Part shown: in pieces, positions 58,404-64,000 of the stretch | Layout: each line of letters starts with the position of its first letter | Numbering within the stretch: the stretch's first letter is position 1 | NCBI GenBank assembly: GCA_029379385.1 | Contig: CM055608.1 | Coordinates: 17,110,350-17,174,349, forward strand | From: Quillaja saponaria | Taxonomy: Eukaryota; Streptophyta; Magnoliopsida; Fabales; Quillajaceae | Reading direction: 5' to 3' | DNA length: 64,000 bases | The notes under the pieces: generated by a model | Told to the model about the DNA's origin: nothing | The model's database searches: none | Seen by the model: the letters and a program-made list of their open reading frames with translations, nothing else | Made by a program: the position numbers and the translations under genes

Positions 58404-60522
58404 TGTCATGCCCCAAATCCATCATACATGAACTACACATGTGACAACGCCGCAAGTGTTTATGGCTCCGCCCACACATGTGCAAAGCTACACTTGTACA
58501 ATATCAATCTTAATAATGAATCTTAATATCTTAAATTTAGAAGTCACAGGGTGATGAAATACAAAGCAATCTGAATCTTTAATTACATAAATATCCCAAC
58601 AAGAACCATAAATCAAATTTGCACAATCTCTAAATAAATATCCAAATCTATTATAACTTAAATAAGAGAAATTAAAATCCTACAAACAACCGATCTAACA
58701 CTCTGTGTAAGAAGAGAATCATATTCGTCACCTAAAAGGAAGAAAGTGGAGTAAGCTACACCACTTAGCAAGTAAATAGTCCCTTAACTAGCTGGATCCA
58801 AACATGGTTTAAACAAGTATAATAAAAATAAACAAATCATCATTCATTGATTTTCACAAAACCAAAATAATTAATATTAATTTAGCTCACAAACATGACT
58901 AAGGCTATACTTGAAACCTCAGTGGCACTAGTCAATCAATAATAGTTTTGGAACAACAATATTCTAGTATTTAAAGCCCACTAGTAGCGACAATAACAAT
59001 ACAATACAATCAACAATAAATCGTCCTGCTAAGAGCTCAAAAATAAAATTACAATGAGTTGTCAATTTAACAAAAACAACTTTATCTCAATAGTACAAAG
59101 TTTCAATAATCTCAACATTTATCAATAACATAAATTTCACAAAATCTAATGATGGGCCTAATCATTTGAAAAATAGTGTACTAAAATTCCATAACTTATA
59201 ATTAATATTTTTTATATATATAATTTCATAAAACAATAATTTTGTCAAAACTAGTGCTTTTTTAGAAAAAGCCATAAAGGAAGAATATCACTCACCTTAA
59301 TAACCCAAACGCACAACTAAGAACCGAAAGTCACAAACCAGCACAAACCATGAACTCTAGGAACCTACGAAAGAATACAATATTGCTTAACTAGAGAGGC
59401 ACAAAAATTAAGGAGAGTTGCCCGATAAATTAATTATTACCCAAAGTATTTCTAGCTTATCATCATAAGAGAGTTTTAAGTCCAAATATAACAAAATATT
59501 AAATTTTGAATTTTTTGAAATTTATGAATATAAATAAAAAAATTATGATAATACCTTTAATATCTTTTTCTTTTCTTTTTTAGTTTACCAAGAAAATGAA
59601 AACCATTTAAGGAGTAATTCAAACATAAATTAAAATAAGTTGTTACTGTATTTATTCTAAGGTTACTTTGAATATTTCATAATTTATTTCAACTTTTTTC
59701 AAATTAAAACATATTTTTTCAAGTTTCAATGATATTTTTATTATTAAAAAATAAATAAAGTATTTATAAAATATTTAAATGTTTACTACATAAATTATGT
59801 TTTCAGTAAGTATTATGAAAATATAACAAAAATTAAAAATCAACTATGACCCACTCTAATTTTGCTTTGTTTTTTTTTTTTTTTAATATTAAAACACATG
59901 TTTCTTTCCTTCTTTTTTTTTTTCTTTTTTTTCCTTTTCCCCAACACTACAAGTACTCCTCCTCTAACACATTTAATCCAACCATTTAGTATAATGAACA
60001 ACCAAAAACCATATATATGATTTATATATTCCTTAATTGAGTAGTATTTATATATAATTAGTATGTTTTTAGGTGTGTAAAACTCTACAAATAAGGTATT
60101 AACTCATAATAAGTTTTGATTCATACAAATTTTATTTTATTGAAAAATTAGGGTTTAAGACCAAATCCCAAATTTACAATTGAAACAAAAAAATTAGAAT
60201 TCAAAGGTGAATGATACAATTTAGAAAATTTTACAACATACTTCAAGAGGATTAAAACACAACCAAAATTTTCTCACAATTCTCAACCTTTTAGCCTTAA
60301 ACTTTCTCTGCCTTTTTTTGCTTTTTTGTTTTACATTATAACAATATATATAATTGGTTAGGGTTTAGATAAGTTTTATAATAATTACAATTTTAACTCG
60401 TTTCATTTTAAATAACACTTTAAATCCTACTTGAGCCAACTAAGTAATATCTAAAAGTTAACACCTTTTATTATTTATATAATTACTTTTCTTTTTATTT
60501 TTATTTTTGTACAGGTATTATA
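58404..60522 (-). mobile_element. LTR of a chromovirus-type gypsy element
   Basis: On the minus strand it starts TATAATACCTG (expected TGTAATACC, first G changed to A) right after a purine-rich stretch, and ends GGGGCATGACA at 58404. Length about 2.1 kb. Upstream on the minus strand is a pol end, so it acts as a 3' LTR; downstream is a primer-binding site, so it also looks like a 5' LTR. Confidence 0.7.
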
Positions 60523-60870
60523 TCCTACCCTTTAAAAGAAGCTTGGCCCTCTAAACTTAACGTACCTTAATTTGTGAAAAGTTGGGCATACTTCTCTATC
60601 ATATCATCCTCAAGTTCCCATGTGGCTTCTCTCTCTTGGAGTGATTATTCCATTAGACTTTGACATAACCAATTGTTCTGTGCCTCAAAACTTGTTCCTT
60701 TCGGATTACGATATGAATTGAATACTTCTCATAAATCAAGTATAAATCTTCTTAACATTGTGACCTAGAAAGACGTTATGAACTGCATAGAATGATCATG
60801 GTAAGGGCAATCTATGCGCCACCGCTCCAACTCTCTCCAAGATCTGTAACAAACTGATAAACCTAAGGTC
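60523..60870 (-). pseudogene. Chromovirus pol C-terminus with chromodomain
   Basis: Minus-strand frames read 'ILERVGAVAHRLPLP' and a Val-His-Asn-Val-Phe segment of the integrase C-terminus, then 'RKEQVLRHRTIGYVKV' with a stop, and in a shifted frame 'REATWELEDDMIEKYAQLF' before a TAA at about 60567. This is the chromodomain end of plant chromoviruses, which guides integration to heterochromatin. A purine-rich AAAGGGTAGGA follows and then the LTR. At least two stops and two frameshifts are present. Confidence 0.82.
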
Positions 60871-61230
60871 AACTTGCCTCAAATCTCAAATCTCATAACT
60901 CCTTTAGTCAGAGACACCTTCAAAATAGTGTCCCACATTAACTCTGAGAGCTGTGATTGTATTGTTTATAACCCACAAGGCCTAACTATCAAATACATTC
61001 AAACTAGTATTTTAACCCATGTAGTATGGATTGTGAATTTTTTATACTTGGGCCAATTGGGCTTGAGGCCTTACATCACTAATCCTTAATACAATTAATA
61101 ATAAAAAACAATTTAATTCATTCAACCCGTCACCAATTGTTCTTATTTCTATCAATCTGGTTCGATTTGACACTCGGGCAACAGTTCAATTAGTCAAATT
61201 AAAATTAAACCGTAAGACATTGCTAAGAAC
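60871..61230. other. Junction between gypsy debris and the NF-YA 3' end
   Basis: 60925-60975 on the plus strand repeats a leader segment of the opposite-strand element at 58155-58215 ('aatagtgtcccacatta', 'tgtgattgtattgtttata'), in inverted orientation. Beyond that the sequence is AT-rich and may contain the polyadenylation region of NF-YA. Confidence 0.45.
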
Positions 61231-61677
61231 ATTTGCTACTTGTGCCAAATAAATAACAGATTTCCGTCATTTTTATAGGTAAACATAAGAAGGTAGCAAA
61301 CATAACAGTAATATCACTTCCCATGTCATCAGAAGTTGGCAACCTATACTGTAATAGTAATATCACACTCGCATCATCACAAGGATATGCAAAGCTATCA
61401 TTGTTTATAAATTCTAGATTATCCCTTTGAGACAAGACATTGGGTTTTAAAATACAAATGGTAGTTCGAAGTTATATGATACATTGCTCCAAGAGTAAGA
61501 AAGTCATAAATAACCACACACGTTTTAGATCACACACACACATATACTTTGAAGCTCTTATTCTAACATGAAAGCAGACACATTAATAGTATATTATATA
61601 AGGATTTCAAGCCATCAGCATGTCTAACCACACCAACATGGGCTACGTGGAAAGGCAGACAGCTTTAATAAAGATAC

Positions 61678-61698
61678 CGAGCCAAGGATGACTTGCTA
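61678..61698 (-). promoter_or_regulatory. miR169 target site 1 in the NF-YA 3' UTR
   Basis: The plus strand reads CGAGCCAAGGATGACTTGCTA, so the minus-strand mRNA is complementary to miR169 (UGAGCCAAGGAUGACUUGCCG form) at 18 of 21 positions, with mismatches only at miRNA positions 1, 20 and 21. The seed and cleavage positions are perfect. miR169 control of NF-YA mRNAs through the 3' UTR is well established in plants. Confidence 0.88.
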
Positions 61699-61714
61699 TT
61701 AAACAACCAGATAA

Positions 61715-61735
61715 TGAGCCAAGAATGATTTGCCT
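61715..61735 (-). promoter_or_regulatory. Second, weaker miR169-like site
   Basis: The plus strand reads TGAGCCAAGAATGATTTGCCT, 37 bases from site 1 and embedded in the same duplicated context ('aaacaaccagat' and 'aagcaaccagat'). Against miR169 it has a G:U pair at position 10, a C:A mismatch at 15 and a mismatch at 21. The seed is intact but the centre is weaker, so cleavage may be poor. Confidence 0.6.
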
Positions 61736-61880
61736 TTAAGCAACCAGATGGTGAGGAAAGCCTCCAGATCGAAACCTGTCACAGAAAGCACAGGGAAACT
61801 GCAGCAAAGCTTCTCCATCTGGTTGCAGCAAGGTGGGGCTTGTTACACTACTGCAGCAAGCCCACTTATTACCTTGCCAA

Positions 61881-64000
61881 TCAAACTTTAAGGTTGCAGC
61901 AGCTATCTGCTGCTGCAGTCCATTTTGTAGGCATAACATGCCAACTATCTATCATGTCTGCCAGAGAGTGAACAGATGACCGAAGATGATTGACTGGAAA
62001 ACGATCAAGATCTCCCCTTGAGTATATACTGGTTACCTCTGACCCTGAAAGGTTTGAAATGCTTCCGTTTGTTTCCTTTGATGAATTTAAAGTTCCACCC
62101 TCCGATTGCATGACTTCAGAGCTCTGAGAACCGGTGGTCTGAAACCTTTGTCCATCACCAACTCTGTTCATTTCACTTCTGCTTTTCCCATTGTACTTAC
62201 TCTTTGTGTTTAAGAAACGACCCCCACATCCCCTTGGTCGGCGCATTGCATGGAGATGGCGCGATTCATGCATATAAGGCTGTAAGACAAACATAATACT
62301 CAAATAATTGTAATGAGTGAGGGGAAGCTATGCATTTGAGTCAGAATCCTCAAGAAATGATGGTCATTTTCTATCCCTTTGGTTAATGGAAATATGTGCA
62401 TGTTGGCCTTAAATATGACACTACTATGCAGCTTTAGAAATATTAGCAATAATCTTCACACAACCTAATTGAAAATTTTGAACTGGAGAAAACTGTCGAG
62501 TTTCCTTAGAAAAACAAAATCTTGGGCTCTATTAGTACCAAGTCACCAAATGTACATTTCAACAATAGGGAGGAGCGGTGGGCAACACACTCAAATCAAT
62601 ATCAGAAGTTCCTGGCCATGTTAAGTCTGGAAATTCATCCAATGGGATGCTCAATGCTAAGGGCTCAAAAAAACAAACTCAACCAATTTACATTTCCCCC
62701 TTTCCTTTTCCTTCTCTGTTTTATTGTCCTTGGCTCCATGGTAAGGGGCAACATCACAACGAGATACTAACCCTCCATTATTACCTACCAATACCTGTGT
62801 GAGCCATGGGTTAGAGAGCCATTGGTATCTATAAACTTCCTTTATCCTATTTCGTTCAACATGATCCATGGTGCATTCACGATTTGGATCTCCAAAACTT
62901 TACAACCTTAACTTCAGCAATTAATTTTAAGAACCTAATTCTTTATCCCGATATAGGAAAAAGGTTGTATCTGGATTAAATCTAGGACCTATAAAGTCAA
63001 CAAAGGAGAATCTCATTTACATATCAGCACTTTATTACCTTATTTGATATTATGTAAATTTTAGACTTGTTAGAAAAGGATTGTTCTCAGAATTCATTCA
63101 TTATGTCATTTTCTTAGCCAAAGAAAAAATAGAAAAACATTATGCCATTTCTGCTATTATTTGTAACAACATGAATACAAGAAGATAGATTTAAGTACCA
63201 ACTGTACATGAAAAACAAGTGAAGATCCCATTTTCACCCAATTTCCCTCGTATTTGAATAGAAGCATACAATACTCTGCGTCCACTAATAATGAAATTAA
63301 GTGGACTACTATTTTCTACTTTCCCAAGAATTTTGTTCAGACCAACCTATAACAACTAATCCTTTTTACTGCCACATTACATGCAACTGTCTAAAGCTGA
63401 TAAAACTGGGAGCAAATTAAGGAAACATACCTTACGGAGGCTTGTCATTTTTTTCTCCAGGACAGCCTTTGCACGGGACTGCCGACGTCTGATGATTCCA
63501 TGGTACTGCTTAGCATTAACATATATAGGCCCATCATCTGTTGTCAAGTTCAGTGGGAGCATAATACGACCCTAATTCATTGGAGGATAAGTATATCAAT
63601 CACTTTTAGTAGATCTGCAATAGATCATCAGAAATAACAACACATGGAAAAGAGCTGTGATAGTGTTTGGAGAATAATATAATCACAAGAACTGTCTCAA
63701 AGTGACCCCGAATATTGTTGAACATCATGTAACAGAGTGTCAGTGTTGTAGCAAGTGATAAATGTATAATGAAAGATACTTGTTCATGGTAAAATCACGA
63801 TAATAACACGTACTGCATTCTTTTTTCGGGCAGAATACTCCAAAGACCTTTTCATGTCATATATCTACATTGTATTCTTTAAGGATGCTACTAAGTTCCC
63901 AAGTAGACATGTTAAAACAAGAAAGACTTCAGCTTCACAAAGTTAACAAGGTCAAAGGAGTAAAGACTAAGCACACACCGAAAATTGAGGTCCATAAGTC
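61881..64000 (-). CDS. NF-YA (HAP2/CBF-B) subunit of the CCAAT-binding factor, 3' part
   Basis: Three exons are visible: 64000-63979 (partial, running off the window), 63571-63431 and 62279-61881 (stop TGA at 61883-61881), all phase 0 with GT-AG introns of 407 and 1151 bases. The middle exon encodes '[19 protein letters not shown]' and '[12 protein letters not shown]', the NF-YB/NF-YC interaction helix. The last exon opens '[17 protein letters not shown]' and continues '[10 protein letters not shown]', the CCAAT DNA-binding helix. The intron splits the conserved core at the Arg-Lys/Pro-Tyr junction. The C-terminus '[12 protein letters not shown]' ... '[17 protein letters not shown]' and the '[11 protein letters not shown]' segment point to the NF-YA3/NF-YA8 group. 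The protein acts in the nucleus as a trimer with NF-YB and NF-YC on CCAAT boxes. The linker reads EKKMTSLRK where relatives have KLTRxRK. Confidence 0.93.
62280..63430 (-). other. NF-YA intron, 1151 bases
   Basis: Donor GTATGTTTCC at 63430 and acceptor TTGTCTTACAG ending at 62280 on the minus strand. Small open frames on both strands inside it (62522-62869) have no recognisable content. Confidence 0.8.

Larger units (their letters stand above)
61231..61880 (-). other. Probable 3' UTR of the NF-YA gene
   Basis: Follows the NF-YA stop codon directly on the minus strand and contains two miR169-complementary sites (61678-61698 and 61715-61735). The exact transcript end is not visible. Confidence 0.6.

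Noticed and set aside
59945..59955. 'cactacaag' as a CACTA terminus
   Set aside because: It sits inside the chromovirus LTR, has no subterminal repeats and no partner.
62522..62869. Small frames inside the NF-YA intron as nested genes
   Set aside because: They overlap on opposite strands, lack recognisable content and lie between well-supported splice sites.

Overview
The window is AT-rich plant nuclear DNA from a eudicot. The evidence is a chloroplast-targeted two-RRM protein with plant-type phase-0 introns, a type I (M-gamma) MADS-box gene, an NF-YA gene with miR169 sites in its 3' UTR, and dense nested plant transposons: Athila-, chromovirus- and other Ty3/gypsy elements, Copia, RTE-type LINE, CACTA, PIF/Harbinger and MULE. 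I could not narrow it to a genus. No bacterial-type operon, CRISPR array, tRNA or rRNA gene was seen.

Host genes are few and all lie on the minus strand. (1) 5.46-6.84 kb holds an intronless AGL80-like MADS gene whose long Gly/Asn-rich tail sits in a shifted frame, so the gene looks broken near 6.02-6.09 kb or is shorter than its relatives. (2) 54.95-56.90 kb holds an intact four-exon gene for a CP33-type chloroplast ribonucleoprotein of 318 codons. (3) 61.88-64.00 kb holds the last exons of an NF-YA (HAP2/CBF-B) gene that runs off the right edge; its 3' UTR carries two tandem miR169-complementary sites.

Everything between is decayed or nested mobile DNA. 9.8-18.7 kb: an Athila-type gag fragment (+), cut by a long Copia-type LTR (-) that itself hosts a solo gypsy LTR; then a direct-repeat element, a Copia gag relic (-), and a second Copia LTR copy inverted relative to the first. 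19.4-22.7 kb: a decayed CACTA transposase with a tandemly duplicated 5' exon. 24.1-27.2 kb: a long LTR of a chromovirus-like gypsy element (-). 28.2-39.65 kb: a decayed Athila-clade element (-) with gag, protease, RT, integrase and env-like regions; it sits directly against a 3' RTE-LINE fragment. 40.81-43.07 kb: a complete PIF/Harbinger element with TIRs and a TAA target duplication but a gutted transposase. 43.7-48.9 kb: a gag-only gypsy element (-) between LTRs. 49.12-53.69 kb: a MULE with about 350-bp TIRs and a 9-bp duplication, into which a full-length RTE LINE inserted with an exact 21-bp duplication. 58.1-60.9 kb: a chromodomain-ended gypsy pol tail followed by an LTR, a primer-binding site and a leader, as if two elements share one LTR.

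The three host genes show no sign of working together. I found no convincing new biological system. The most useful leads are the duplicated miR169 site in NF-YA, the MADS frameshift, the MULE/LINE nest with its unidentified coding-like internal segment, and the Copia LTR in which a tandem copy preserves the empty site of a nested solo LTR.
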